NCBI RefSeq assembly: GCF_004211145.1
Contig: NZ_SEBS01000011.1
Span: 62,001 to 126,000, forward strand
Source: Flavobacterium sp.
GTDB lineage: Bacteria > Bacteroidota > Bacteroidia > Flavobacteriales > Flavobacteriaceae
DNA length: 64,000 nucleotides
Direction: 5' to 3'
Both the position numbers and the translations under genes were made by a program. The notes beneath the pieces are model-generated. The model searched no databases and was not told where the DNA came from. It saw only the letters and a program-made list of their open reading frames with translations. Below, piece by piece: positions 1 through 8,505 of this stretch. Each line of letters begins with the position of its first letter. The first letter of the stretch is position 1.

Positions 1-1518
1 TACGCCGGCGCGCTTGGATTTGCGTTCGCGTTTTACCTGACGTTCATTGCGATAAATATCATCAATAATATTCGACAAAAAGGCGCGTTCAGCATCAGTG
101 AACTCTCGGTGATCTCGATCAATACGTTTCTATTTTATGGCGTCGGAATGATCGTATTGAACGATTGGCATCCCGAACTCAAAGGTTTGTTCACGGCTGC
201 GCTATCGATTTTGAATTTGATATACGCGACGGTCTTGTACAAGAAATTCGGAGCCGACAAAACGACGGTTTATTTGCTGATAGGATTGACGTTGACGTTC
301 ATCACGCTCGCCGTCCCGATCCAATTCAAAGGAAACAACATCACGTTATTTTGGGCGGCCGAAGCGGTTTTGCTCATGTGGCTCGGACAAAAATCAGGAT
401 TCGTGAGTTATCGATTCGCATCGGCTGTCGTGCATTTTTTGATGCTCGTGAGTCTGGTCATGGACTGGAACAACGGATACTTGAGCGACAAACCGATCGA
501 GATGATCGTGCTTAACCCGATTTTCATCACGAGTATTTTCGCGATGCTGACCATGGGCGCCGTGACTTGGTTGTTGCTATCAGAAGAAGAAAACGTGTCG
601 CAGTTCGGGTTTATCTTCAATCCGACGCAGTACCGAACCTACACGCTTATCGTTTGCTTCGCGATCGGGTATTTGTCGGGATTGTTTGAAACAGCTTACC
701 AATCGTATAAATACATCGCGAACGAAAATTCGGCGGCGGCGCTCCCGATCACTTGGCATTTGCTCGCGAGTTTCGGGTTGTTCGTTTGGTTTTCTAAAAA
801 ATCGGGAGTCGTTTTGCAACAATTCGCGAATATCTTGGCTTGCCTGAACATCGCGATGCTCGTGTTTTGGTTTTCGCGTTTCCCGTTCAGGGAACATTTG
901 GAATACATCGCATCGGGCGATTACAGCCGACTCGCGTTTTTCCTTCACTATTTGTGGCTCGCGATCCTCATCGGTTTCGGGATCGGATTGTATCGCACGA
1001 ACAAGGACGACGCGAAAAGTTTTTTCACCGAACCCGCGGCCCTGTGGATTTGCGCGTTCCTCGTGATTTTCGTTTCGAGCTCCGAACTGCTGCTGCACAC
1101 GTACTTATTTTCGAACACGCCTGTCACGGCCGCCGATTATAATGAGATTTTCATCGCGATTTACGGAAACGACATCGACGGAATTAAATTCGCCACGGCC
1201 GAGGAGGTGATCGCAAACGTTCGGACGCAGGTCATAAAATCAGGTTTCCCGATACTTTGGGGCGTGCTTGCATTTGCGTTCCTTATCGTCGGGATCAAGA
1301 GAAAAGCGCGGATGTTGCGCATCGTATCGCTGGTATTACTCGGGATTACGATCGTGAAATTGTTCGTCTACGACATCAGGAATGCGTCCGAAACGGGAAA
1401 AATCATCGCGTTTATCTTACTCGGCGTCGTGATTCTCGTGATTTCATTCGTGTACCAAAAACTCAAAGTGCTCGTGCTTGATGACCCAAATTCCAAGAAA
1501 GATGAAAATCCTGCATAA
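1..1518 (+). CDS. DUF2339 family membrane protein, 3' part (5' end outside window)
   Basis: The frame is open from the first base of the window, so the start codon lies to the left; about 505 residues are visible. They are dominated by alternating hydrophobic helices (a dozen or more membrane segments) separated by short loops such as NFQ/KGN-type polar turns, the pattern of the large DUF2339 inner-membrane proteins. The next gene overlaps its 3' end and is DUF3999-like; these two families are commonly neighbours in Bacteroidota, which supports the assignment. Function is unknown. An internal GTG at 109 is not a likely start because the same hydrophobic reading continues upstream of it. Confidence 0.8.
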   Translation, partial: YAGALGFAFAFYLTFIAINIINNIRQKGAFSISELSVISINTFLFYGVGMIVLNDWHPELKGLFTAALSILNLIYATVLYKKFGADKTTVYLLIGLTLTFITLAVPIQFKGNNITLFWAAEAVLLMWLGQKSGFVSYRFASAVVHFLMLVSLVMDWNNGYLSDKPIEMIVLNPIFITSIFAMLTMGAVTWLLLSEEENVSQFGFIFNPTQYRTYTLIVCFAIGYLSGLFETAYQSYKYIANENSAAALPITWHLLASFGLFVWFSKKSGVVLQQFANILACLNIAMLVFWFSRFPFREHLEYIASGDYSRLAFFLHYLWLAILIGFGIGLYRTNKDDAKSFFTEPAALWICAFLVIFVSSSELLLHTYLFSNTPVTAADYNEIFIAIYGNDIDGIKFATAEEVIANVRTQVIKSGFPILWGVLAFAFLIVGIKRKARMLRIVSLVLLGITIVKLFVYDIRNASETGKIIAFILLGVVILVISFVYQKLKVLVLDDPNSKKDENPA

Positions 1519-2734
1519 ACTCTTTTTGCTGATCGCCGCGACGTCGTTCGCCCAGAATACGACAGGGCGTTTGCTGCCCGTTGCCGCCGACGGCATGTAT
1601 AAAATTCCGATACCTCACGAAATCACGTCATATTCGAACGGGAATTACAGCGATTTCAGGATCTACAATTCAAAGAACCAGGAAATTCCGTATGCGAAAT
1701 TGCTGCGTCAGACCCCGGACGACCGCGTTTGCTACGATTTCAAGGCGTTCAAGATCGCATCGAAGCAATCGGTTGCGAAGAAGAATACGGTTTTGGTCGT
1801 GGAAAATCCGATGGCTCAGATCACCGATGTTTCGCTTAGGATCGCCAACATCGAAGTCACCAAAAAGTTCAGCCTTTCAGGAAGCGACGATGGAAAGAAC
1901 TGGTACGGCATCATCAATCAAAAGACGTTCACCGATGTGAGAAGCGAGGTTTCTTTCGCCGATTATCTGACGATCGCGCTGCCATTGACATCCTACAAAT
2001 TCTTGAAATTCGAGTTCGACGATACGAAAACACTTCCCGTAAATGTGCTTGAAGTCGGCGTGAACAGATCGATTCCTTGCCCGAATCATGTCGCATGGGA
2101 TACGATCAAAGGCGCGACGATTAAAATCGAGGAACTTCCCGGGTACAAAAAGACATCGATTCACGTATCGTTTTTGAAACCCGAGGCGATAAATCGGATT
2201 TCGCTTGACGTCGCGAGCCCGAAACACTTTGAACGCAACGCGCGCGTTTACGTTTTGGGACAGCGCAAACAGAAACGCAAAATGGTCACATATGAGGAAA
2301 CGCTGGACAACTTCGTGATCTTCCCGAATATGATCGATCATACGTTTGACTTCATGGCGAAGGAATTTTTCATTGAGATCGAAAACCGCGACAGTCCGCC
2401 TTTGGAAATTACTAAAGTTGGTTTTTCACAACAACGACGTTATATGGTGGCCGAACTGGAGAAAGGTGAAAGCTATACGATTTCAACCGGAATGCCCGAC
2501 CGATCGGCGCCCGATTACGACTTCCCGAAAATAATGTACAGCGACAACATGAAAACCGATTTGCCGCAAACGATGATCGTGTCGATACGGCATTTCGAGA
2601 AACCATCGGATTTGAAAAGCGATGATGATAATGTCCCGATTTGGCAGAAGTCGTGGTTTTTATGGGCGTGCATTTGCCTTGCGACGGCCGCCGTTGGTTA
2701 TTTCACGTGGAGTTTGGTGCGCGACATGAAATAA
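1502..2734 (+). CDS. DUF3999-like exported protein
   Basis: A protein of 410 residues. I chose the ATG at 1502, which gives the signal peptide MKILHKLFLLIAATSFAQ; longer reads from 1478 or 1481 put charged residues in front of it. The body is beta-rich and discoidin-like (segments such as SGSDDGKNWYGI), and the C-terminus has a single membrane helix (about residues 383-403: WFLWACICLATAAVGYFTW) with a short basic tail, so it is probably anchored in the inner membrane with its bulk in the periplasm. It overlaps the DUF2339 gene by 17 bp, suggesting translational coupling and a shared role. Function unknown. Confidence 0.75.
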   Translation: MKILHKLFLLIAATSFAQNTTGRLLPVAADGMYKIPIPHEITSYSNGNYSDFRIYNSKNQEIPYAKLLRQTPDDRVCYDFKAFKIASKQSVAKKNTVLVVENPMAQITDVSLRIANIEVTKKFSLSGSDDGKNWYGIINQKTFTDVRSEVSFADYLTIALPLTSYKFLKFEFDDTKTLPVNVLEVGVNRSIPCPNHVAWDTIKGATIKIEELPGYKKTSIHVSFLKPEAINRISLDVASPKHFERNARVYVLGQRKQKRKMVTYEETLDNFVIFPNMIDHTFDFMAKEFFIEIENRDSPPLEITKVGFSQQRRYMVAELEKGESYTISTGMPDRSAPDYDFPKIMYSDNMKTDLPQTMIVSIRHFEKPSDLKSDDDNVPIWQKSWFLWACICLATAAVGYFTWSLVRDMK

Positions 2735-2748
2735 AAAGGCATAAAAAA

Positions 2749-2776
2749 ACCGGCACGAGGCCGGTCTTTATTTTTC
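2749..2776. terminator. bidirectional intrinsic terminator
   Basis: A 6-bp stem ACCGGC/GCCGGT with a 5-nt loop lies at 2749-2765. It is followed by a T-rich run on the plus strand and, read the other way, by a run of seven T on the minus strand. It sits between two convergent genes and can serve both. Confidence 0.85.
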
Positions 2777-2787
2777 CAATCAGATGA

Positions 2788-3228
2788 TTAGTTTACTTTT
2801 TTCAAAGTAACGACTCCTGTGTAAGTAACGTCTTCTTCAGTGTAAGTGGTTTTCATTTTCAAAGTTGATCCTGAAAGCGTTTGTACGTTGAAAGTTTCTC
2901 CATCGACAATGATGTCTTTTCCTGAAATAGTGTACGTACCGTCCCAAGTGTCAAGTTCGCACTCGGTGCTCCAGTAATCGCCTTCTTCATACGTTCCTGC
3001 GGCAGTGAACGTGATGTAATCTTTAGAACATCCGGCTTCGTTGTCTGAATAATCCTGCTCAGGAAACGCTGTTCCGTTGATGCTGAATTTCTCTTTGCTG
3101 AATTCCCATTTTCCGGCAAGTTTCTCAGCAGTAACGCTTCCGCCGCCACCGTTGTCATCGCTACCGCAAGATGTGAAAGAAAGTCCCAAAACAAGGGCGC
3201 TCGCTAATGTAATACTGAATTTTTTCAT
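2788..3228 (-). CDS. lipocalin-like small lipoprotein
   Basis: A protein of 146 residues from the ATG at 3228. An upstream in-frame start at 3282 would add 18 residues before the obvious signal peptide MKKFSITLASALVLGLSFTSC. The lipobox is SFTSC followed by GSDDNGGGG, a flexible linker typical of flavobacterial surface or periplasmic lipoproteins. The mature part has the motif KLAGKWEFSKEKFSING near its start and short beta strands after it, like lipocalin-type (Lipocalin_4/5) domains. The gene at 14206 has the same design. Ligand and function are unknown. Confidence 0.7.
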   Translation of the reverse strand: MKKFSITLASALVLGLSFTSCGSDDNGGGGSVTAEKLAGKWEFSKEKFSINGTAFPEQDYSDNEAGCSKDYITFTAAGTYEEGDYWSTECELDTWDGTYTISGKDIIVDGETFNVQTLSGSTLKMKTTYTEEDVTYTGVVTLKKVN

Positions 3229-3383
3229 GGTTAGTTTTTTAAAGTTCGGGGCAATGATTCCACTATGACCTGAACTTTGCAAATTTTTTTGTTATAATTT
3301 CTCCTACTATAATTATCTTAATTTTTAAACGGTTTTTTCCGTCGGTTTGTCGATTTTAAGCACTCATTTCTAAGGATTTCGAG

Positions 3384-3538
3384 CCGCAGCCCGGATGGAA
3401 GCGCACAGCCCACAGACGCGTTTGGAAATTTGTCCCGGCCAAGAACGGCGACCAACGGAAGCCCATTATGGGTCGAGGACAAATCCCAACGCGACGAGGA
3501 CTGGAAGTGAACAGCCGGATAAGCTGCCCAAAAAACAA
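3384..3538 (+). repeat. structured intergenic repeat, copy A
   Basis: This fills most of the 361-base gap upstream of udk. The ends are CCGCAGCCCGGATGGAAGCG and GAACAGCCGGATAAGCTGCC, which pair (GCAGC with GCTGC, CCGG with CCGG). An internal long hairpin is formed by 3417-3435 and 3475-3492 (CGCGTTTGG... with ...CCCAACGCG). The central loop carries GCGACCAACGGAAGC, nearly identical in copies B (19804) and C (38154). Arm sequences differ while pairing is kept, as expected of a structured RNA or a REP-like element. It may belong to a described flavobacterial RNA family such as Flavo-1; a covariance-model search would decide. Confidence 0.6.
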
Positions 3539-3561
3539 CATCGGCAATGATAATTTGTGTT

Positions 3562-3569
3562 TATCTTTG
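3562..3569 (+). promoter_or_regulatory. -7 box of the udk promoter
   Basis: TATCTTTG matches the Bacteroidota -7 consensus TAnnTTTG and ends 20 nt before the chosen udk ATG. It argues against an in-frame start at 3557, which would lie upstream of transcription initiation. No clear -33 TTTG was seen. Confidence 0.55.
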
Positions 3570-3589
3570 CGCCGAACAAAATCACTTTT

Positions 3590-4198
3590 ATGCTCATTAT
3601 TGGTATTGCCGGAGGTACGGGCAGCGGAAAAACGACTGTCGTGCGCCAGATCATGAATGAGATTCCGCTTGAGGAAGTCGGGATCATTTCGCAGGATTCG
3701 TATTACCGCGAGAACAACGGTTTGTCTTATGACGAGCGCGCCTTGATCAATTTCGACCATCCGCGCGCGATCGACTTCGAATTGCTCGTGAAGCATCTGA
3801 AGGCGCTCAAGGCCGGAGAAAATATCGAACAGCCCGTGTATTCTTTCGTGACGCACAACCGCACCGACGATACGATTTTGACGCATCCTCGAAAAGTGAT
3901 GATCGTGGAAGGCATTTTGATTTTGGCGAATGCGGAATTGCGTGAGATGTTCGACATTAAGGTTTATGTGCATGCCGATTCGGACGAAAGATTGATCCGA
4001 CGGTTGAAACGCGACATCGCCGAACGCGGCCGCGATATGGAAGAAGTGCTGCAACGCTACCAGAAAACGCTCAAGCCGATGCACGAACAGTTCATCGAGC
4101 CTACGAAGGCGCACGCCGATATCATCATTCCGAACGACAAATACAATACGGTCGCGATCGATGTGGTGCGCGCGGTGATCCACCAGCGTATTCTTTAG
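3590..4198 (+). CDS. udk: uridine kinase
   Basis: Phosphorylates uridine and cytidine to UMP and CMP in the pyrimidine salvage pathway, in the cytoplasm. The protein has 202 residues, near the usual 205-215. The Walker A motif GGTGSGKTT is at residues 8-16, followed by IISQDSYYRE (substrate-binding YY) and FDHPRAIDF, all hallmarks of the family, and by the lid sequence RLIRRLKRDIAERGRD. The ATG at 3590 starts directly at MLIIGIAGG. The division gene downstream follows after 68 nt and may be cotranscribed. Confidence 0.95.
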   Translation: MLIIGIAGGTGSGKTTVVRQIMNEIPLEEVGIISQDSYYRENNGLSYDERALINFDHPRAIDFELLVKHLKALKAGENIEQPVYSFVTHNRTDDTILTHPRKVMIVEGILILANAELREMFDIKVYVHADSDERLIRRLKRDIAERGRDMEEVLQRYQKTLKPMHEQFIEPTKAHADIIIPNDKYNTVAIDVVRAVIHQRIL

Positions 4199-4266
4199 CT
4201 AGTATTGTTATTATTTATTGTTATTTTAGGAGCGATTTCCGGCTGATGCCTTAACATACTTTCCAA

Positions 4267-4617
4267 ATGAAAAACCCGCTTAAAGAGAAAATGGAAAAAC
4301 GCCCGTGGCTGCGCTTTCTTGGCAACCGCTATGTGTTGGTGTTGCTTTTCTTTGCGGTTTGGATGTTGTTCCTCGACAATTATTCGTGGCTCGTCCACAA
4401 GCGATTGGATGCCGAGATCGACGAATTGAACACGAACAAGGAATATTATCGGAACGAGATCAAAAAGGACTCGACGAACATCAAGTTGCTGAAGAATCCC
4501 GATCAGGTCGAGAAATATGCGCGCGAGAAATACTATATGAAGCGCGACAGTGAGGACATTTACATTATTGAATACGAGGGAGAAAAGAAGGATACGAGTA
4601 CGTATGTTCCGAATTGA
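4267..4617 (+). CDS. FtsB/DivIC-like septum formation initiator
   Basis: A bitopic membrane protein of 116 residues. A basic N-terminus is followed by one transmembrane helix (about residues 18-36, NRYVLVLLFFAVWMLFLDN), a coiled coil rich in Glu, Lys and Asn (about 44-75), then the conserved end LLKNPDQVEKYAREKYYMKR, which is typical of FtsB/DivIC. These proteins link FtsL and FtsQ in the divisome. Placement next to udk is common in Flavobacteriia. Confidence 0.85.
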   Translation: MKNPLKEKMEKRPWLRFLGNRYVLVLLFFAVWMLFLDNYSWLVHKRLDAEIDELNTNKEYYRNEIKKDSTNIKLLKNPDQVEKYAREKYYMKRDSEDIYIIEYEGEKKDTSTYVPN

Positions 4618-4658
4618 TGCGTGAAGGCTTTTTTGCGGATATATTTTGATTTTTGGGC

Positions 4659-4691
4659 AACCCTTAAAGGGTTTGAAACCCTTTAAGGGTT
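4659..4691. repeat. 33-bp palindrome, copy 1
   Basis: AACCCTTAAAGGGTTT, a central G, and its near-exact reverse complement. A second 33-bp palindrome of the same design is at 60688. Similarity continues for about 40 nt to the right (AAAT, CCAAAA, ACACTTT, CC), so the repeat unit is longer than the palindrome. It lies between the ends of a plus and a minus gene and could act as a transcription barrier, although no long T-run follows. Confidence 0.6.
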
Positions 4692-4746
4692 AAATCTAAA
4701 AAATCCAAAAATTCCCCCAGTACACTTTCCACTCCTATTTTCCCAA

Positions 4747-6672
4747 TTAACTTCCCTTAAAAGTAACCTGTCTTAAAATCGTCCTGCCCACAGGCTGCAA
4801 AACAACCTTCTCCAATTTTTTCGTCTTCGAATTGACCAATTTCGTTTCAAATTTCAAATCGCCCAAGGCTTTAATTTCGGACGGCTTACTAAACGAATAC
4901 ACAACCGGTTTCACCGAACTGTATTCGATATCTGAAAAACCTTCCAGTTTGTACTTCTTCGTCACATCAGGTTTGCCCTGTATCGAATGTGCCAACACCA
5001 ACGCGCCGTATTTAAAATAATTTTCCCCATTTATGTCTTGGGCGACTTCCACTTCGGGCGTGAATTCAAGCGTGATTTTCTCGGTTCCTTTCCATGTTTT
5101 TGAAATGGAGATAAAGCCGCGATCCATCGTATACGGAACATTCAGCGTAAAATTCTTCGCCCATTCCGGCTTGCGGATCTTGAGATCGAACTTGCTGTTC
5201 GCGGTGACTTCGAACGTGATCGTATTTCCGTACGGATAGTTCGTTATCTCATTTACCGAAACCGGTTTCCCATCGACGATAACCTCAACGCGTGACGGAC
5301 CGAGCAACGTCGCCACCAACGAGTTCTTCCCTTTCATCCACATATATTGCGTGTAATACGGCGCGATTCTTCCCGCATTCGGGACGCAACAAACGGCCGC
5401 TTCCTTGTGCACGGGCGAATATCGGTAACGCGTCTGCTCGGCGTCGGATTCATCTCCGTTCAAACCGCCCGTCATTTCGTATGAATTGTCACTTTTTAGA
5501 TAGGCGATGCAACTTTGCTCAGGATGGCGCGCTCCTTGGGCCGCGTTGAAGAATATTTTTTCGACGCGATCGCCGTATTGGAAATTCCCGCTTTTGGCGA
5601 GCAGGCTTTCATAACTGTGCATAAGTTCCTGGAGCGAACAATATTCGTAACCGCGTGTCGTGGCGTCGGCTTTTTTGGAACCGATCCATTCATCGCCCAC
5701 GGGCCCGCCCGTCGCGGTAGTCTCGAGTTTTATCTTGTCTTCGAAATTTCCGAGCGCCTTAAGCAATTCCTCGTTTCCTGAAATGCGATACGCGGCGGCG
5801 AGACTGCGCAAATGTTCGTACGTATGCACGCCGTGTCCGTTTAACATTTTGTCCTTATCGATGAGTTTTGCATACTGCGCGTCCTCGTTGAGTTTGTTCT
5901 CTGAGAAATCCTTGTACAGGAAAAGCGTGTAATTCAAATAGACGTGATCTCTCGTGAGCCTGAACAATTCCTCGAGCACGTCGGTAAATACGAGCCCGTG
6001 CGACAATCCGCCCACGTTCTCGTTTTTGGAATAGAACGGATGCGACGCGTTCACGGGATAGTTGTCCATCGTATTCTGCACAGCGCGCTTCACCGCAGTC
6101 AACACCTTTTCATCCCGATTGTATTCATACCAGGCGAGCAATCCGCGCAGCAACGTGGCTTTTGCCCATAACTCTCCGTTTTCATTGTCGAATTTGTACC
6201 GAAGTTCTTCGTCGTAAATGCCGAGATATCCGTCGGCGTCCTGACTTGCGAGGATCCGGTTTACATAGGTTTGGATTTTCGCGAGATGTTGCGCGTCGTT
6301 CGTCAAGATCGCACTTCTAATGTAGCCATCGCGCCAATTGCTTTGGGTTTCGCTGTTCCACCAAAGGAATTGCACCTGCCAATCGCCTTCACCTCCGACG
6401 GCGCCGACGTCTTTGCTCTTGACTTTTTTACTCAGGCGATTTTTCACGTAAATATCGTCCTCGACAATCAACTCAGGCGCGAGTTTGTCGAGATTTCCCG
6501 TGAATCCCTCAAGGTTTTCCTCGATCTGAGTTTTGATCCAGCCATCAGGTTTTACCGAATTGAACGGCAGGATTTCGAGCCTTTCGGGCAAGAAGTTGGT
6601 CTTTTTGTAGGGATCGGTCTGGGCGGTTGCGGCAGTCGCGACGAACGCGAATGCCATTAGGAGTTTTTTCAT
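4747..6672 (-). CDS. GH127-type beta-L-arabinofuranosidase (DUF1680)
   Basis: A 641-residue exported enzyme with signal peptide MKKLLMAFAFVATAATAQ. The region from about residue 30 to 540 is an alpha/alpha toroid typical of GH127. The zinc and nucleophile cysteines of the HypBA1 type are present: E343-Y-C345 (GYEYCSLQELM) and C428-C429 (AVCCVPNAGR), with GDEW (E328) a candidate acid/base. By family, it would release L-arabinofuranose or related sugars from plant glycans or glycoconjugates; the real substrate is not visible. It is last in a minus-strand cluster with a TIM-barrel protein and a PhyH dioxygenase, and an AraC regulator is divergent. Confidence 0.85.
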   Translation of the reverse strand: MKKLLMAFAFVATAATAQTDPYKKTNFLPERLEILPFNSVKPDGWIKTQIEENLEGFTGNLDKLAPELIVEDDIYVKNRLSKKVKSKDVGAVGGEGDWQVQFLWWNSETQSNWRDGYIRSAILTNDAQHLAKIQTYVNRILASQDADGYLGIYDEELRYKFDNENGELWAKATLLRGLLAWYEYNRDEKVLTAVKRAVQNTMDNYPVNASHPFYSKNENVGGLSHGLVFTDVLEELFRLTRDHVYLNYTLFLYKDFSENKLNEDAQYAKLIDKDKMLNGHGVHTYEHLRSLAAAYRISGNEELLKALGNFEDKIKLETTATGGPVGDEWIGSKKADATTRGYEYCSLQELMHSYESLLAKSGNFQYGDRVEKIFFNAAQGARHPEQSCIAYLKSDNSYEMTGGLNGDESDAEQTRYRYSPVHKEAAVCCVPNAGRIAPYYTQYMWMKGKNSLVATLLGPSRVEVIVDGKPVSVNEITNYPYGNTITFEVTANSKFDLKIRKPEWAKNFTLNVPYTMDRGFISISKTWKGTEKITLEFTPEVEVAQDINGENYFKYGALVLAHSIQGKPDVTKKYKLEGFSDIEYSSVKPVVYSFSKPSEIKALGDLKFETKLVNSKTKKLEKVVLQPVGRTILRQVTFKGS

Positions 6673-6716
6673 TTTTGTTGATGTCCGAATCGGATTGGAA
6701 ATTTACGGTTCTTTTC

Positions 6717-7568
6717 TCAAACTGCGCGCGGCGAGTTCAAATCGTTCGCGAAGACGCGCTCCAAATGATTTTTCATCGCGAGATTGATTTGCCATTGGCT
6801 GCCGACGTCTGTTTTCGAATACGGCAGTTGCGGCATGTATGGAAATGGTCCGGCCTCAGGCGTGATCGTGATCTGGTTTTCGTTTTTTGATTGTTGCCTC
6901 ACGATTCTTTTCCACCAATCGGTGAAAATGTTTAGGTGCGTTTCCCATTCGGGCGCGAACGGATCATTTACCTGGGCCGATTGTTCCCAACCAACGCGTG
7001 CATGGATGTGTTTCACGTGCCCAAAAACCTTGGCGAGCGATTCGTGTTGGTCGTCAAGCATGGTTTCAGACACATTGCACCAATGCGAAAAGTCGGCAGT
7101 GAGTTTGAGGTTCGGATATTTTTCGAGATACGGAAGCAGCGTCGGCAAATGGAACGTGAAACGCGAGCGATGAGTTTCATGCAGGACAGGAATTCCCGAT
7201 TTCACCGCAAAATCTTCAGACGCTTCTATTATCCTGCAATTATCGTCAAAAGAATAATGGTCTTTTCCCGTATGGGAATTGATGAAGTCGGGCGCGAATC
7301 TTGACAGGAAGTGCAAGCGGTCGAGCATTCTTTCGATGTACCCATCCACAGATTCGAGCTTCGTTTCCAGGACCTGTTGGGCAATCAACGTAAAGTCATT
7401 CCCGCCTCGAAGCGAATCGAGTGTCCGCCTGAACGGGATGTCATTGAATAACCCGGAAGCCAGGTTGATTTCGGCCCCTGAAAAACCTTCGCCAGCGATG
7501 GTCTTCAAAAAATCAACCGGACTTTTGTTTTCATAACCCCAATGCGTACAGCAAAATTTAACTTGCAT
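6717..7568 (-). CDS. xylose isomerase-like TIM-barrel protein (sugar phosphate isomerase/epimerase family)
   Basis: A cytoplasmic protein of 283 residues with no signal peptide. Candidate metal-binding positions of the AP_endonuc_2 barrel are seen in order: HTGKDH, HETHRSR, DFSHWC, HIHARVGWEQSAQ and TPEAGP. Such proteins isomerise, epimerise or otherwise process sugars and related polyols. It begins 1 nt after the end of the PhyH gene and is followed 44 nt later by the GH127 gene, so all three are probably one transcript. The substrate is unknown. Confidence 0.8.
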   Translation of the reverse strand: MQVKFCCTHWGYENKSPVDFLKTIAGEGFSGAEINLASGLFNDIPFRRTLDSLRGGNDFTLIAQQVLETKLESVDGYIERMLDRLHFLSRFAPDFINSHTGKDHYSFDDNCRIIEASEDFAVKSGIPVLHETHRSRFTFHLPTLLPYLEKYPNLKLTADFSHWCNVSETMLDDQHESLAKVFGHVKHIHARVGWEQSAQVNDPFAPEWETHLNIFTDWWKRIVRQQSKNENQITITPEAGPFPYMPQLPYSKTDVGSQWQINLAMKNHLERVFANDLNSPRAV

Positions 7569-7569
7569 A

Positions 7570-8385
7570 TCAAGGATATAAAACCGGATTTATTGTGGTA
7601 TTTATCACGTCACCGATTTGGGCTCCGGGACACCATGTTTTCCAATCGTGTTCCTGGTTTTTGTTCTCGGGATGTTTCAATCTCATGTCGATATCCATAT
7701 AGATTATCGTCATGACTTTTCTTGTTTCGTTTGTCGTGTTCGCTCCGGCGCGATGAAAAATCCAGCCCGAATGAAAGCTGATTTCTCCGGCGTCGAACGG
7801 TTCGATCACGTGTTTGAAATCGGTTACGCGCAATCGTTGCGTGATCGTATTTTCAGATTCATCGCCTATGGCCAACTCGCGACCTTCCACGATCACATGG
7901 CTTCCCGCACTGAATTCGAGCGGCCCCATTTCGAGAGGCGTCGCCTGCAACGGAATCCACGCGGTCACTGTCTTGTCGGAATCCAACGGCCAATAGTATT
8001 GGTCTGCGTGCCAAGGCGTTATGCCGCCACCACTTTCCTTGAAAAGCGCTTGATCATGATATAATCGCGAACCGCGAACTTTCATAAGGTCGGCCGCAAT
8101 CTTTCCGATACGTTTACTGAAAACCAGATGCTTAACATCGCCGTTCTCAAGCCATAGATTAAATAGTTGAAGAAACGCTTTCCCGTAAGTGTCTCGATCG
8201 CCAATCGGAATTTCAACGGTATTCATCTTATCGACCTGGTCTGAAATCACTTTGTTGAAATGATCCAAAGTCTGTCGGTCAAGAACGTGTTTTAATTTGA
8301 TGTATCGGTTCTTTTCAAAAAACTCGATCTGCTCGTTTGTCATTTCATAAGGCCGGTCGAGCAGCGCCGGATCGTACTGATTCAT
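7570..8385 (-). CDS. phytanoyl-CoA dioxygenase (PhyH) family protein
   Basis: A 271-residue Fe(II)/2-oxoglutarate oxygenase. The iron ligands are H126-A-D128 (TPWHADQYYWP) and H211 (GWIFHRAGANTT), with R222 placed to hold 2-oxoglutarate. Family members hydroxylate many small molecules, so the name does not mean phytanic acid metabolism. It is the first gene of the minus-strand sugar cluster and faces the AraC regulator across a 120-nt AT-rich gap that must hold both promoters. Confidence 0.85.
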   Translation of the reverse strand: MNQYDPALLDRPYEMTNEQIEFFEKNRYIKLKHVLDRQTLDHFNKVISDQVDKMNTVEIPIGDRDTYGKAFLQLFNLWLENGDVKHLVFSKRIGKIAADLMKVRGSRLYHDQALFKESGGGITPWHADQYYWPLDSDKTVTAWIPLQATPLEMGPLEFSAGSHVIVEGRELAIGDESENTITQRLRVTDFKHVIEPFDAGEISFHSGWIFHRAGANTTNETRKVMTIIYMDIDMRLKHPENKNQEHDWKTWCPGAQIGDVINTTINPVLYP

Positions 8386-8505
8386 TATTGGATGTTGAAT
8401 TGTAAAACTAGGGCAAACCGATTTTATATTCCGACACTAAAATGAAAAATGTAACACTATATTGACTAAATTTAATTTTCAAATACCATTCATTTTCCAT
8501 ATTGT

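Noticed and set aside
3356..4183. Long minus-strand frame (275 codons) opposite udk
   Set aside because: It is fully antisense to a well-conserved gene, has no recognisable motif, and such frames are expected here from the TCG/CGA/GCG-rich codon use.
7009..7019. TGTTTCACGTG, a possible parS half-site
   Set aside because: Only the left half fits the parS palindrome, it lies inside a coding gene and is 13 kb from parAB; not enough for a ParB site.
7570..8385. PhyH gene as evidence for phytanic acid or fatty acid oxidation
   Set aside because: The family acts on many substrates and the neighbours are sugar-related, so the literal name would mislead.
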